A stretch of DNA of 64,000 nt from Streptomyces violaceusniger (GCA_005405945.1 BJHW01000002.1:124001-188000), one strand, 5' to 3'. Numbered from the stretch's first letter, positions 9,385 through 18,877 are shown. Notes: a model not told the origin generated them from the letters alone. Numbers and translations: made by a program.

Positions 9385-10586
9385 CCACATGTCCTCGAAG
9401 CCGCCCGCCGAGACCCCCTCCCGGGGGCGGAGGTCCGCCGCGGTGTCCCGCAGCCGCAGCTCGGGCAGGCGCCGGACGAAGGTGCCGAGGACCACCTGGA
9501 GTTCCACCCGGGCGAGCGTCTGGCCGACGCAGAAGTGCGGTCCAGCGCCGAAGGTGAGGTGCTGGGCGCGGTTCTCGCGGTGCGGATCGAACCGGTCGGG
9601 GTCGGGGAACTTGCGCTCGTCCCGGTTGGCGGCGTGCAGATTGACGAACAAGGTGCTCCCGGCGTTCACCGGGACCCCGCTGACCTCGGTGTCCTCGGTG
9701 ATGAACCGGGGATGCCCACACCGCCGTTCGCGTCCATCCGCAGCGCCTCCTCCACTACGTCCGGCACCAGTGCGGGAGCGGCGAGTACGGCCTCGTAGCG
9801 CTCCCGCTCCGAGAGCAGCATCGCCGTCATCTTCAGGATCATGTTGGATGTGGTCTCATGCCCGGCCAGCAGCAGCCCGACCGCGGTGGCGATGAGCTCG
9901 TCATGGCTGAGCCGGCCGTCCTCGCTGTCGGAGATCTGGGTCAGCTCGCTGAGCAGATCGTCGCCGGGGTGGGCGCGTTTGAGCTCGATCAGGTCCGAGG
10001 CGTACGCGCGGAACTCCCGCTGGGCGTCGTCGACTTCGGCCTGGGTGTAGCGGGTCAGCGTGAGCAGGGTCTCCGACCAGCGCGCGAACCTGTCCTGGTC
10101 CTCGCTCGGCGCGCCCAGCAGGGCGCAGATCACCTGCACCGGAAGGGGAAGCGCCAGCGCCGCCCGGAGATCCACCGGCGACCCCTTGGCCACCATGTCG
10201 TCCACCAGCGCGTCGGCCATCTGTTGAATGCGCGGCCGCCACGCCTCCATCTTCTTCACCGTGAACGCGCGGCTGATCAGCCGCCGCCACCGCCGGTGCC
10301 CCGGGCCCTCCTTGTTGTCCACGTCGCCGATGGAGGGGCGGCTGAACACGCCGCCGTCCTCGGTGGTCGACATGCGCGCCGCGCCCTCCCGTTCGAGGTT
10401 GCGGCTGAACCGCGGGTCGGTCAGCAGCCCGCGGACCTCTTCGTACCCGGTCAGCAGCCCGACGACATCCCCGCTGGGCATCCGTACGTGCGCCACGGGG
10501 CACTTGGCCCGGGTCTCGGCCCACTCCTTCGGGGGCTCCAGCAGATTCGGCTGCTCGAAGGGGTAGTTCGGGATGGCTTCGGTCAT
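9373..10586 (-). CDS. Cytochrome P450, CYP105-like (frame broken once)
   Basis: A ~404-residue soluble bacterial P450 monooxygenase. The I-helix oxygen-binding motif is LLLAGHETTSN, the K-helix ExxR is EEALR, and the haem loop is FGAGPHFCVGQTLA with the thiolate Cys near residue 353. Length and motifs resemble actinobacterial CYP105-type enzymes. The frame is broken at the G4 run 9708-9711 (plus strand). Adding one base joins NGGVGIP to RFITEDTEVSGVPVNAG, so a base-call error is the likely cause. It is first in the minus-strand P450-ferredoxin-TetR operon and is preceded by a TetR-type palindrome. The substrate may be a drug-like or self-made compound; the adjacent KS-ACP-AOS locus is a possible but unproven source. 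Confidence 0.88.
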
Positions 10587-10620
10587 GGGGGACTCCTCCG
10601 ATGTCGGGGACCTCCGATCA

Positions 10621-10659
10621 CCGTAAGGCGGTCGTCTTATTAAGACAATCGCCTTACGG
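10621..10659. promoter_or_regulatory. Large palindromic operator upstream of the P450 operon
   Basis: CCGTAAGGCGGTCGTCTTA (10621-10639), one central T, then the reverse complement arm (10641-10659). The arms match at 17 of 19 positions. Nested TAAGGCG/CGCCTTA and GTCTTA/TAAGAC half-sites look like a TetR-family operator that could bind two dimers. It sits 35 bp upstream of the P450 start, and the P450 operon itself encodes a TetR protein. Confidence 0.75.
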
Positions 10660-10774
10660 AGAGATGGCCGACAACCGCCCCGCGCCTCACCGGTTCCGCG
10701 GCCTCATGACGCTCGGTTCGCCCTGTTGCTGGAGTTCGCCGAGCGATGCCGTGCTCCGAATCGCCCCGTTCCGC

Positions 10775-10960
10775 ATGGGGGCACGTCGGCCATTCAGCGG
10801 CGGCCAGTGCATCGAGGTCGCCGCAAACCTCGTCGCCTCGCGCGGCGTGGTCCCCGTCCGCGACAGCAAGGACCCGCACGGCCCGGCGCTCGTCTTCGAG
10901 CCGTGCGCCTGGTCGTCGTTCGTCGCCGCCGTCAAGTGCGGGGAGCGCCCCGCCCCCTGA
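10775..10960 (+). CDS. DUF397 domain protein, short or N-terminally degraded
   Basis: The frame reads FSGGQCIEVAANL, then VPVRDSKDP, then FEPCAWSSFVAAVK, the conserved core of DUF397 proteins. These are small Streptomyces proteins usually encoded next to an XRE-family regulator. Here the typical N-terminal W.KSSYS stretch is replaced by GARRPFS, and no XRE gene lies upstream, so this looks like a remnant or a fragment with a damaged 5' end. The start at ATG 10775 is a guess without a good ribosome-binding site. A terminator-like hairpin lies 28 bp after the stop. Confidence 0.5.
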   Translation: MGARRPFSGGQCIEVAANLVASRGVVPVRDSKDPHGPALVFEPCAWSSFVAAVKCGERPAP

Positions 10961-10987
10961 CGCGCACAGCACCAGCCTCAAAGTGCG

Positions 10988-11010
10988 CGGCCCCCGTGAC
11001 CCGGGGGCCG
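10988..11010 (+). terminator. GC-rich hairpin after the DUF397 remnant
   Basis: CGGCCCCCG (10988-10996) and CGGGGGCCG (11002-11010) form a perfect 9-bp stem with a 5-nt loop, followed by TTGT. It is placed to separate the DUF397 remnant from the SDR/KS-ACP-AOS locus. Confidence 0.6.
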
Positions 11011-11080
11011 TTGTCGAGCCGGGGGATCACGGTGCGGCCACGCCGGGAAAACTCTCCACGATACTGACGGACACTCGCGC

Positions 11081-11092
11081 TAGTGTGCGCGC
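11081..11092 (+). promoter_or_regulatory. Possible -10 element for a leaderless SDR transcript
   Basis: TAGTGT (11081-11086) lies six bases before the GTG start at 11093 and there is no ribosome-binding site between them. A TANNNT box this close to a start codon is the usual actinobacterial signature of leaderless mRNA. The -35 region is not clear. Confidence 0.4.
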
Positions 11093-12034
11093 GTGAACCT
11101 TCATGTCGTCATAGGATTCGGGCCCGCGGGGGCGGCCACTGCTCGGCTGCTCGCCGAAAAGGGCCATACGGTACGTGTCATCACCAGGACGGGCCGCAGC
11201 CCGGAACCGGGTATCGAGCACGTCGCGCTGGACGCGACGGACAGTGAGCGACTGACCGAGGCAGTGCGGGGCGCGGCCGCCCTCTACAGCTGTGGCGCAC
11301 CGCCCTACCACCGCTGGGCGAGTGACTGGCCGCCCCTGGCCTCGTCGCTCCGCACGACCGCCGAGGCCACCGGGGCGGTCCTGGTCATGCTGGGCAACCT
11401 CTACGGGTACGGTCCGGTGGACGGCCCCATGACCGAGGAGCTGCCGCTCGCCGCCACCGGCGCCAAGGGGCGGGTGCGCGCCGCCGCGTGGGAGCAGGCG
11501 CGCGACCTCCATGAGCAGGGCCGTATCAAGGCGGTCGAGGTGCGGGCGTCGGACTTCTTCGGGCCCGGCGTGACCGACGGCGGGCACCTGGCCGCGCGGG
11601 TCATGCCACGTGTGCTGCGCGGCAAGCCGGTCTCCTCGCTCGGAGACCCGGACACCCCGCACAGTTGGAGCTACATCCCCGACGTGGCCGCCGCCCTGGT
11701 CGAGGTCGCGGGCGAGGAGCGGGCCTGGGGGCGCGCCTGGCACGTACCGACGGCGCCCGCGCTGTCCACCCGCGAGATGGTCGACCGCCTCGCCACCCAG
11801 GCGGAGACCGGGCCGGTCGCGGTGCGCAGGCTGCCGTCGGCCGTGCTGGGCCTCGTGTCGCTGGTCTCCCCGCTGCTCCGCGAGCTGAAGGAGGTCCGCT
11901 ACCAGTTCGACCGGCCCTTCGTCATGGATTCCAGCGCCTACGAAGCCGAGTTCGCGGTGCGCGCCACCCCCGTCGACGAGCAGGTCAAGGCGACCGTGGA
12001 GTGGTGGCGCGGGCGACTGGCCACCGCCGGGTGA
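11093..12034 (+). CDS. NAD(P)-dependent epimerase/dehydratase-like (atypical extended SDR)
   Basis: A 313-residue Rossmann-fold protein. The N-terminus HVVIGFGPAGAATARLLAEKGH is the dinucleotide-binding turn, followed by a domain resembling NDP-sugar epimerases and 3-beta-HSD-type reductases (LGNLYGYGP, SYIPDVAAALV). The usual YxxxK catalytic pair is not obvious after NLYGYGP, so its chemistry may differ from standard SDRs. It starts at GTG 11093 without a ribosome-binding site. Its stop lies just before the KS-ACP-AOS gene, so the two are very likely co-transcribed. A reducing or isomerising step on the product of that enzyme is the natural hypothesis. Confidence 0.75.
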   Translation: MNLHVVIGFGPAGAATARLLAEKGHTVRVITRTGRSPEPGIEHVALDATDSERLTEAVRGAAALYSCGAPPYHRWASDWPPLASSLRTTAEATGAVLVMLGNLYGYGPVDGPMTEELPLAATGAKGRVRAAAWEQARDLHEQGRIKAVEVRASDFFGPGVTDGGHLAARVMPRVLRGKPVSSLGDPDTPHSWSYIPDVAAALVEVAGEERAWGRAWHVPTAPALSTREMVDRLATQAETGPVAVRRLPSAVLGLVSLVSPLLRELKEVRYQFDRPFVMDSSAYEAEFAVRATPVDEQVKATVEWWRGRLATAG

Positions 12035-12060
12035 CCGCCGTGACAGCGAAGGAATCCACA

Positions 12061-15000
12061 GTGGGCGTCAGCGGAACGCGGCGCGACGACGTCGCGATCG
12101 TGGGAATGGCCTGCCGGTTCCCGGGGGCGCGGAACGTCAACCAGTACTGGCGACTCCTCAACGAACCGCGGGCGCAGTTCGGCACCGTCCCGGACTCGAG
12201 ATGGCGCACCGCCACCTTCCTCAGCGACAACTTACGCGACACATCCTCGACCTATACGGACACCATGGCGCTGCTGCCGGACGTGGGCCACTTCGACGCG
12301 GCGCACTACGGCATCCCGCCACGACGGGCCAAATCGATGGATCCGCAAGGGCGGCTGCTGATCGACCTGACCCGTGAGGCCATCCAGGACGCCGGATGGG
12401 AGGCCGAGGGCTTCGACCGCGAGGAGACCTCGGTGATCACGGCGCTCACCGAGAGCGGCTATCGCGAGATCACCACCATGCGCATCCGGATGCGCCAGCT
12501 GACCGGCGGCGAGTTCGGGGCGCGGGCCACCGATCCCGGTTGGCCGGAGATGGTCCGCGCGGTGGACGGGCTGCACGGCTCCTCCGTGGCCGGGCTGCTG
12601 CTCAACATGGGCCCGAACACCGTCAGTTCGGTCTTCGATCTGCACGGCGAGAGCTATGCGCTGGACTCGGCGTGCTCCGGTGGCCTCATGGCCGTGGCCA
12701 ACGCCGTGTTCGCGCTGCGCGCGGGCCGCTGCCGCATCGCCCTCGCGGGCGGCGCCCAGCTGATCCTCACCCCCGACCTGCTGGTGGGGCTGTGCCGGAT
12801 CGGCGCCATCTCGCGCAGCGGCAGATGCCTGCCGTTCGGCGCGGAGGCGGATGGCTTCGTCCTGGGCGAGGGCGCCGGGGTCCTGGTGCTGCGCCCCCTG
12901 TCCGACGCGCTGGCCGCCGGCGACCGGGTCTACGCGGTGATACGGGGCGTGGGCACGGCCAACGACGGGACCGTACAGGGCGGAATGCACCCCCAGGCGG
13001 CCGGCCAGCTCAGGGCCCTGCGCCGGGCCTACCGCGACGCCGATCTCCCCCGGACGCGGTGGGCTACCTCGAGGCGCACGGCACCGGGACCACCGTCGGC
13101 GATCCGGTCGAGGTCGACGTCCTGCGCGAACTGCGGGGCGAGCGGGGCGCGCCCGCCTTCCTCGGCGCGGTGAAGGCCGTGGTCGGGCACGCGCTCAACG
13201 CCGCGGGGATGGCCGGGCTCGTCAAGACCGTGCTGGCCGTGCACCGGGGAGTCATACCGCCACAGCCGGAGTTCGCCCTCGCCGACCGCTCCGGGCTCGA
13301 CGCCGCGCGGCTGATTGTCCCGACGAGGCCCACCGTATGGCCGGAGTCCGGGCAGCCGCGCCGTGCCGGGGTGAGCGCCTTCGGCTTCGGCGGCACCGGT
13401 GTCCATCTGGTGGTGGAGGAGTGCGCCACCGCACCGGCCCGCCCCGTACCGGACGAGGGGCCGCAGCTGCTGGTGGTCAGCGCCCGCGACCGGACCGGGC
13501 TGGTCCGTTACGCCCGGGAGCTGGCCCACACCCTCGCCGACGACCGGCCGCCGCTGGCCGGGGTGGCGGACACCCTCGCCCGCCGGGCTCCGCTCGCCGA
13601 ACGCCTCGCCCTGGTGGCCGAGGACACCGCCGACGCCGTCACCAAGCTGACCGCCGCCGCCGAGGCCGTGGCGGCCGGCCGCACCGGGCAGCTCGGGCCG
13701 GGGCAGATGGCCGGCACGGTGCCACCCGGTGAGCAGCCGGAGGCCGCCGTGCCCGCGCCGGGCTCGCTGTCCGCCGAGGAGCGCTCGACCGTGCTGACCC
13801 GGCTCGCCGAGCGCGCGGTCACCGGCGCGGGGCTCCGCCCGGTGATGGAGCACATACCCCCCTGCACCCTGCCACCGAGCCCGCTCGCCCCGCGCCACCA
13901 CTGGGCGGTGGACGCCTCGGCGCGCACCCCCGAGGAGGCTCCGCCCGCCCTCGCGGCAGTGGGGGAGGGCCGGGCCGGGCCGGTGGACGCGCGGACCGGG
14001 GCAGGGTCCGCCGCGTCCATCGTGCTCGAAGAGCTCTCGCGGACCGGCGTCTTCCCGCTCGCCGATCTGACCGAGCGGATGGAACTGGTGACCGACCTCG
14101 GCTTCGACTCCCTGATGCTGCAGGAGCTGGAGGTCAACATCGGCAAACGGATACCGGGATTCCGCACCGAGGAGATCTTCTCGCCCGACCTCACCGTGGA
14201 ACGGCTGGTCGCGCTGGTCGATCCGCATCTCACCGGAGAGCCCGCCCTCGGCGAGCCACTGCCCCGGGAGACCCGGGGGGACTGGGACGCGGCGACCGCG
14301 TGCGCCGACGACTTCCCCGAGGTGCGCCGGTTCGAGGAGCGCCTGAGCACCATCAGGGGCAGCGGCGCCGACTTCCCGTACTTCCGCGTCCACCAGGGCA
14401 CCATCCGCGATACGACCATGATCGACGACAGGCCGTATCTGTCCTTCGGCAGCTACAACTACCTGGGGCTCTCCGGCCATCCGGCGGTCAACGAGGCCGT
14501 GCACCAGGCGGTGGACCGGTACGGGACCTCGGTCTCCGCGAGCCGGGTGCTCTCCGGCGAACGGGACCTGACCGTACGGCTGGAGCGGGCGCTGGCCGAC
14601 TTCCTCGGCGTCCCGGACTGCCTGGCGCTGGTGAGCGGCCACGCCACCAACGTCACCGCGATCGGGCACCTCGTCGGTGCGCGGGACCTGGTGGTGCACG
14701 ACGCGCTCGCCCACGACAGCATCCTCCAGGGCTGCGCCCTGTCCGGGGCGGCGCGGCGCCCGTTCGCCCACAACGACATCGGCGCGCTGGAGGAGACGCT
14801 GCGGCGCAACCGGTCCCGGTTCCGACGGGTGCTGATCGTCGTCGAGGGCGCCTACAGCATGGACGGCGACCTGGTGGACCTGCCCGCCGTGATCGAGCTG
14901 AAGCGGGCTTACGGCGCCCTGCTGATGGTCGACGAGGCGCACAGCATCGGCACCGTGGGCGAACGCGGCCGTGGCGTCGGCGAGTTCTTCGGCGTCGACC

Positions 15001-15497
15001 GGGCCGATGTGGACCTGTGGATGGGCACCCTGTCCAAGACGTTCGCCAGCTGCGGCGGCTATCTCGGCGGATCGGCCCGGATGGTGCGGTGGCTGCGGCA
15101 CACGCTGCCGGGCTTCGTCTACAGCGTGGGCCTGACCCCGGCCAACGCGGCCGCGGCGCTGGCCGCCACCGAGCTGATCGTCGCCGAACCCCACCGGGTG
15201 CGCGCCCTGCGGCACAACGCGGAGCTCTTCCTCGGCCTGGCCGCCTCGGCCGGTCTGGCGACGGGCACCAGCGCCCACACCCCGATCGTGCCGTGTCTCC
15301 TCGGCGCCTCGGCGAGAACCCTGCACATCGCGGACCGGCTGTTCGACCGCGGCGTGATCGCCGATCCGATCTTCCACCCCGCCGTGGAGGAGGGGCTCGC
15401 CAGACTGCGGTTCTTCGTCACCAGTGAGCACCGCGAGGACGACATCCGGCGCACCGTGGCGATCCTGGCCGAGGAGGTGGCGGCCGCGGGGGGATGA
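12061..15497 (+). CDS. KS-ACP-alpha-oxoamine synthase fusion (AT-less PKS module; frame broken once)
   Basis: A ~1145-residue megaenzyme. The ketosynthase (~8-440) has the active-site Cys in DSACSGG (~205), His in EAHGTGT (~340) and His in VVGHALNAAG (~377). No acyltransferase domain follows, only a ~200-residue linker. The carrier protein has LGFDSLML with Ser ~684. The C-terminal PLP domain (~770-1140) is an alpha-oxoamine synthase, with SYNYLGLSG, VDEAHSIGTVGERG and the PLP Lys in GTLSKTF (~993). The predicted reaction is chain extension or transfer on the KS-ACP, then decarboxylative condensation with an amino acid to release an alpha-amino ketone. AOS release is known in Fum8-type systems and, on carrier proteins, in PigH/RedN. 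GTG 12061 has GAAGGA seven bases upstream; GTG 12031 and 12040 are alternatives. The break at the C5 run 13047-13051 is repaired by one C. Confidence 0.85.
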
Positions 15498-15519
15498 GTG
15501 AGACACCGTCGGATCAACC

Positions 15520-16089
15520 TCAGATCAGGGTGCGTTCGATCCGGCTGAGCATGGCGTCCTTCCCGGATGCCCCGGCGTCCCCGGCCGTGGGCGCGCCATG
15601 CCGCTCCTCGGTGCCGCCCACCCGTTGGGAGAGCAGATAGGCGATGATCTCCGCCTCCTGCTCCTGGACGTCGTCGTAGGTCGCGCGCAGGAGCATGTCA
15701 CGCACGAGGTCGGGGTCGAGGTTGGGGAAGAGGAGGCGGGCACTCGCCTCGTCCAGCCAACCCGCCCCGCGATGGCAGCAGATGATGTGGCCCAGCTCGT
15801 GCAAGATGATGTGCTCCTGATGCGCGCTGGTCGTGTTGGCGTCATAGAAGATGAGGTCCTCGTCGCGGGCGGCGACCCACATGCCGCAGGGGTGCGTCGC
15901 CGGCATCGGCATCGGGACCAGCGTGATCGGGCGGCCTCGCACCTCGCCGAGATGGCGGCAGAGCTCGGCCACATCGGCCACCTCCGGCAGGCCGAGGTCG
16001 GCGATCCGCCGCGCACCGGCCTTCCGGAGCTTCTTGAGCTGACTGCGGCGGTCGTGATCGGCCGACCGCCCCTTGCCCGCGCCCCTCAC
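15520..16089 (-). CDS. ImmA/IrrE-like HExxH metalloprotease-type protein
   Basis: A 189-residue protein with the zinc motif HELGH (near residue 103) in the context EHIILHELGHIICCH, followed by EQEAEIIAYLL, typical of ImmA/IrrE-family proteases. In that family the enzyme cleaves or inactivates a partner XRE repressor. The GTG start at 16089 lies 13 bp after the stop of the XRE gene and is preceded by TGAGGGG. The pair is therefore an XRE-protease two-gene unit of the kind used in stress response, mobile-element induction or toxin-antitoxin control. Target and trigger are unknown. Confidence 0.82.
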   Translation of the reverse strand: MRGAGKGRSADHDRRSQLKKLRKAGARRIADLGLPEVADVAELCRHLGEVRGRPITLVPMPMPATHPCGMWVAARDEDLIFYDANTTSAHQEHIILHELGHIICCHRGAGWLDEASARLLFPNLDPDLVRDMLLRATYDDVQEQEAEIIAYLLSQRVGGTEERHGAPTAGDAGASGKDAMLSRIERTLI

Positions 16090-16102
16090 CCAGCCGCACC
16101 CC

Positions 16103-16543
16103 TCATTCCGGTTCCGAGGAGTCGTCGACCGGCGGAAGGCCCTGGAGCTGCCGGTACTGATCCATGATGGTCGTGATGGCCTCGAGGTTCTCCTTCCGCA
16201 TCCCCGCCGCGCGCATCGCCACGGCGCGGACCCCGGCCTGGCGCAGCGCCTCGATGGCGGCGATCTCGCTGAGCACCGACTCGGCGACCTGGTCGTCGAA
16301 GAAGTAGGCCACCGACACGCCGAAGAAGCGCGCCAGGGCGGCCAGCAGGTCCGGTGAGGGATTGGAGCGCTTGCCCGTCCGCAACTGCGACAGATACACA
16401 CCCCCGACCTTCAATTCGGGGTTGGCCCGCTTGAGCTCCTCCGCCACCTCGGCGTTGGTCCAGTGCTTGCCCTTGGGACGAACCGTCTTGAAGAGGTTGT
16501 CCAGACGCACTGCCAGCATGGGCCGGTCGTCAGTCTCGGACAT
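16103..16543 (-). CDS. XRE family helix-turn-helix regulator
   Basis: A 146-residue DNA-binding protein. The helix-turn-helix region is visible as WTNAEVAEELKRANPELKVGGVYLSQLRTGKR, followed by PSPDLLAALARFFGVSVAYFF, then a C-terminal helical part that may contact the protease. The ATG at 16543 is the first in frame. It is transcribed just before the HExxH gene. The intergenic region in front holds an inverted repeat and direct repeats (16582-16615) that are plausible binding sites for autoregulation. Similar regulators in Streptomyces often accompany the 7-TM MAB_1171c-like gene found upstream here. Confidence 0.87.
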   Translation of the reverse strand: MSETDDRPMLAVRLDNLFKTVRPKGKHWTNAEVAEELKRANPELKVGGVYLSQLRTGKRSNPSPDLLAALARFFGVSVAYFFDDQVAESVLSEIAAIEALRQAGVRAVAMRAAGMRKENLEAITTIMDQYRQLQGLPPVDDSSEPE

Positions 16544-16953
16544 GCGAATCTCCCTCCCTCACCTCCTCGGCTTTGCCCCCGGCTAATCGTCAGTTTCGCA
16601 GATTAGCGGTCAGTTGACAATCGGGCGGAACTCCGCCAACGTGGACCTCGTCGATAGCTGCTAGCTAACTCCGCTCACGGGGGTGGCCGAGTTGGCTGCC
16701 AGCTCCATCGGCCTGGTCCGGCCCGGTCTTCCGGGCCCGGACCCGGGCCGGACCGAGTGGGGCCACCCACTCGGCTCGGAAGAAGGAAAACGGGGGACAC
16801 GGGGGAAACACGGGGGAAGTCCCGCTCGGCCTGACGGGGGCAGACCGGGCGGGATCCTCTCCTCGGCGCGGGCGCCTTACGGTCCCTTGGTGCGGGCGCG
16901 CCTACGGTCCCTCAGCGCGCGCCCTGTCGGCTGTCAGCGCGCCTTACGGTCCC
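16544..16953. promoter_or_regulatory. Intergenic region with operator-like repeats upstream of the XRE gene
   Basis: This 410-bp stretch has no convincing gene. GCTAATC (16582-16588) and GATTAGC (16601-16607) form an inverted repeat. GTCAGTT occurs twice, 20 bp apart (16589-16595 and 16609-16615). GGCGGA-AC-TCCGCC (16624-16637) is a further palindrome. Between ~16790 and 16830 ACGGGGGA-type units recur. Between ~16870 and 16970 a CCTACGGTCCCTCAGCGCGC-type unit recurs and runs into the end of the 7-TM gene. The first group may be the XRE operator; the rest are low-complexity repeats of unknown meaning. Confidence 0.5.
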
Positions 16954-18108
16954 TCAGCGCGCCTTGCCGATCCGCCGGTAGGCGGAGGCCACCTTGGTGA
17001 GCCAGACGACCTCGGCGGTGAAGTTGTCCGTGTCGCGGTCCCCGAAGTCGCCGGTGTCCGCGTTGTCGTCGGGAATGACGCCGGTGCGCTTGGCGTCCAG
17101 GGCCCGCCTGATCTGCGCCGCCTCGGCGAACGCCTGCCGGGACTCCTCGCTCCCCCTGGGGCCCGCCCCGCCGTCGCCGTTCGTGGTGCGGTCGATGTAG
17201 GGGCGCAACTCCCGCCAGCCGTCGCGTATTTCGATGACCCGCCGGTGCAGCCGGTAGTTGAGGTCGGAGACGGCGGCCCCGGGCGGCTCCAGGACGATGT
17301 CCGGCGAGGACTCGTACAGATCCCGCCACAGCGGATACAGGGCCCGATAGGACCGGTAGCCGCGCGCCCACTCCACCAGCTTGGTGGCCGAAGGCCCCCA
17401 GGAGGAGATCGTCAGGGCGAGCGAGAGGGTGACGATGCCCAGCGCGCTGAAGACGGAGGCGGCCAGGGTCCAGGCGCCGATGTCGAGCCCGCACGCGGCC
17501 GTGAGGACGTTGACCACCCGGGCCAGGCAGTACAGGAAGAGGATCACCGCGGCGACGGACAGCAGCCGTAGGGCCTGCCGCAGCGAGGTCTTGCTCGCCA
17601 TACGGGCGTAGGGCCCGCACTGGCGCAGGATGGTGACGCACGGAACCGCCTGGGAGACCATGAAGACCAGGAGGTAGGTGAGGACCAGCGGCTGGCCGCT
17701 GCCGGTGTTGAAGTCCTCGGCCGGCCGGCCGGGGCCGTCGGCGATGAAGAAGAGCGCCGTAAGGAGCGCGTTGAGGGCGATGCCGGTGATCAGCCAGGAG
17801 CGGGCCTTGCGCCCCGACTCCTCGGCGTCGGTCGCCCAGCGCAGCAGGATGATCTGGGCGCTGACGCAGAAGGCGACCGCCGACAGGTGCATCACCAGGA
17901 TCGCGAGGTTGCCGACGCCCAGGAAGCGCTCGCTCCCCATGGCGACGGCACCCATCGTGAAGGTGAGGCACTGCAGCAGCAGGGTGACCACCAGCGTGCG
18001 GTAGGCGCTGTCCCGCCAGCCGCGTCTGACCTGGAACAGCCGGTAGACGAGGGCGGCGTACGACGACAGCGCCGCGATGACGAAGCAGAGAGTCTTGATG
18101 GTGTTCAC
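16954..18108 (-). CDS. Seven-TM membrane protein, MAB_1171c-like putative transporter
   Basis: A 384-residue integral membrane protein with seven predicted helices in the first ~230 residues (starting with IKTLCFVIAALSSYAALVY) and a ~150-residue hydrophilic tail containing YPLWRDLYESSPDIVL. This architecture and the tail match the actinobacterial MAB_1171c-type family, called a putative transporter but functionally uncharacterised. GTG 18108 is chosen because GGGAAAGGG precedes it and the hydrophobic helix begins at once; the longer upstream extension reads through the end of the TetR gene. Members usually sit beside XRE regulators and ImmA/IrrE proteases, as here. A sensory or signalling role is as plausible as transport. 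Confidence 0.78.
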   Translation of the reverse strand: MNTIKTLCFVIAALSSYAALVYRLFQVRRGWRDSAYRTLVVTLLLQCLTFTMGAVAMGSERFLGVGNLAILVMHLSAVAFCVSAQIILLRWATDAEESGRKARSWLITGIALNALLTALFFIADGPGRPAEDFNTGSGQPLVLTYLLVFMVSQAVPCVTILRQCGPYARMASKTSLRQALRLLSVAAVILFLYCLARVVNVLTAACGLDIGAWTLAASVFSALGIVTLSLALTISSWGPSATKLVEWARGYRSYRALYPLWRDLYESSPDIVLEPPGAAVSDLNYRLHRRVIEIRDGWRELRPYIDRTTNGDGGAGPRGSEESRQAFAEAAQIRRALDAKRTGVIPDDNADTGDFGDRDTDNFTAEVVWLTKVASAYRRIGKAR

Positions 18109-18148
18109 GGCCCTTTCCCCCACAGGTGCCGCGGACGCGGCGAACGGT

Positions 18149-18877
18149 TCAGTCGGTGTTCTCGCCCAAGGGAACCACGAGTCCGATCCCTTCGGCGGCG
18201 ACGGCGACGGCGTAGTCGAAGAACGCGGTCTCGTCCCGGACGCTGTCATGCGTGCGGCTGAAGATCTGGAAGACCAGGAGCCCGATCAGACTGCTCCACA
18301 GCACGATGCCACGCTCGATGATGTCCGAGAACGGGGCCTCGGGCACCCCGCCGAACAGCTGCACCGCCTCCGGAAGCAGCAGCGGCGGCCCCGGCACCTC
18401 CCGCCGGGGCGCGGTGAGCTCACCGGCCTCCAGCGCCGATCGCACGATGCCGGCCAGCACCGCGGGGGTGCGCGAGGCGGGCGGGACGGTCTCCTGCGGA
18501 GCGTGGTAGTCCGGTACGGGCGAGCCGTAGACCAGCGTGAACTCGCCGGGGTTGGCGAAGGACCACCGGCGCAGCGCCCGCGTGACCGCGAGCAGCCGCG
18601 CGCCCGCCGACGCGCCCGCGTCCCTGGCGGCCCGGTCGGCCTCCTCCATCGCGGCGCCGGAGTCGTTGTAGGCGTCGATGAGCAGCGCGGTCAGCAGATC
18701 GTCCCGGTGCGGGAAGACGGCTTCGACCTCGCTGACGGGAAGGCCGCTCTCATGGGCGACGGCGGCCGGGGACAGCCCTCCGGCGCCCAGTTTCACCAGC
18801 AGTTGGCGCGCGGTGGTCCTGATGACCGCCCGAGCCCCGGAGTTGTCATCGGCTAAACGTGTTCCGGAAACATCCAT
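18149..18877 (-). CDS. TetR/AcrR family regulator
   Basis: A 242-residue regulator: helix-turn-helix in RAVIRTTARQLLVKLGAGGLS followed by VAHESGLPVSEVEAVFPHRDDLL, then a TetR-type C-terminal domain containing the WSFANPGEFTLVYGSPVPDY segment seen in the WHG-type TetR subfamily. The ATG is at 18877. The stop is 40 bp before the 7-TM gene on the same strand, so it probably regulates and is co-transcribed with that gene. It is divergent from the NACHT gene, and the shared 158-bp region holds a direct repeat. Confidence 0.85.
   Translation of the reverse strand: MDVSGTRLADDNSGARAVIRTTARQLLVKLGAGGLSPAAVAHESGLPVSEVEAVFPHRDDLLTALLIDAYNDSGAAMEEADRAARDAGASAGARLLAVTRALRRWSFANPGEFTLVYGSPVPDYHAPQETVPPASRTPAVLAGIVRSALEAGELTAPRREVPGPPLLLPEAVQLFGGVPEAPFSDIIERGIVLWSSLIGLLVFQIFSRTHDSVRDETAFFDYAVAVAAEGIGLVVPLGENTD

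Noticed and set aside
13047..13051. Programmed ribosomal frameshift in the KS-ACP-AOS gene
   Set aside because: The same one-base shortfall appears at G/C runs in many unrelated genes here, including katG, which favours sequencing error over programmed frameshifting.
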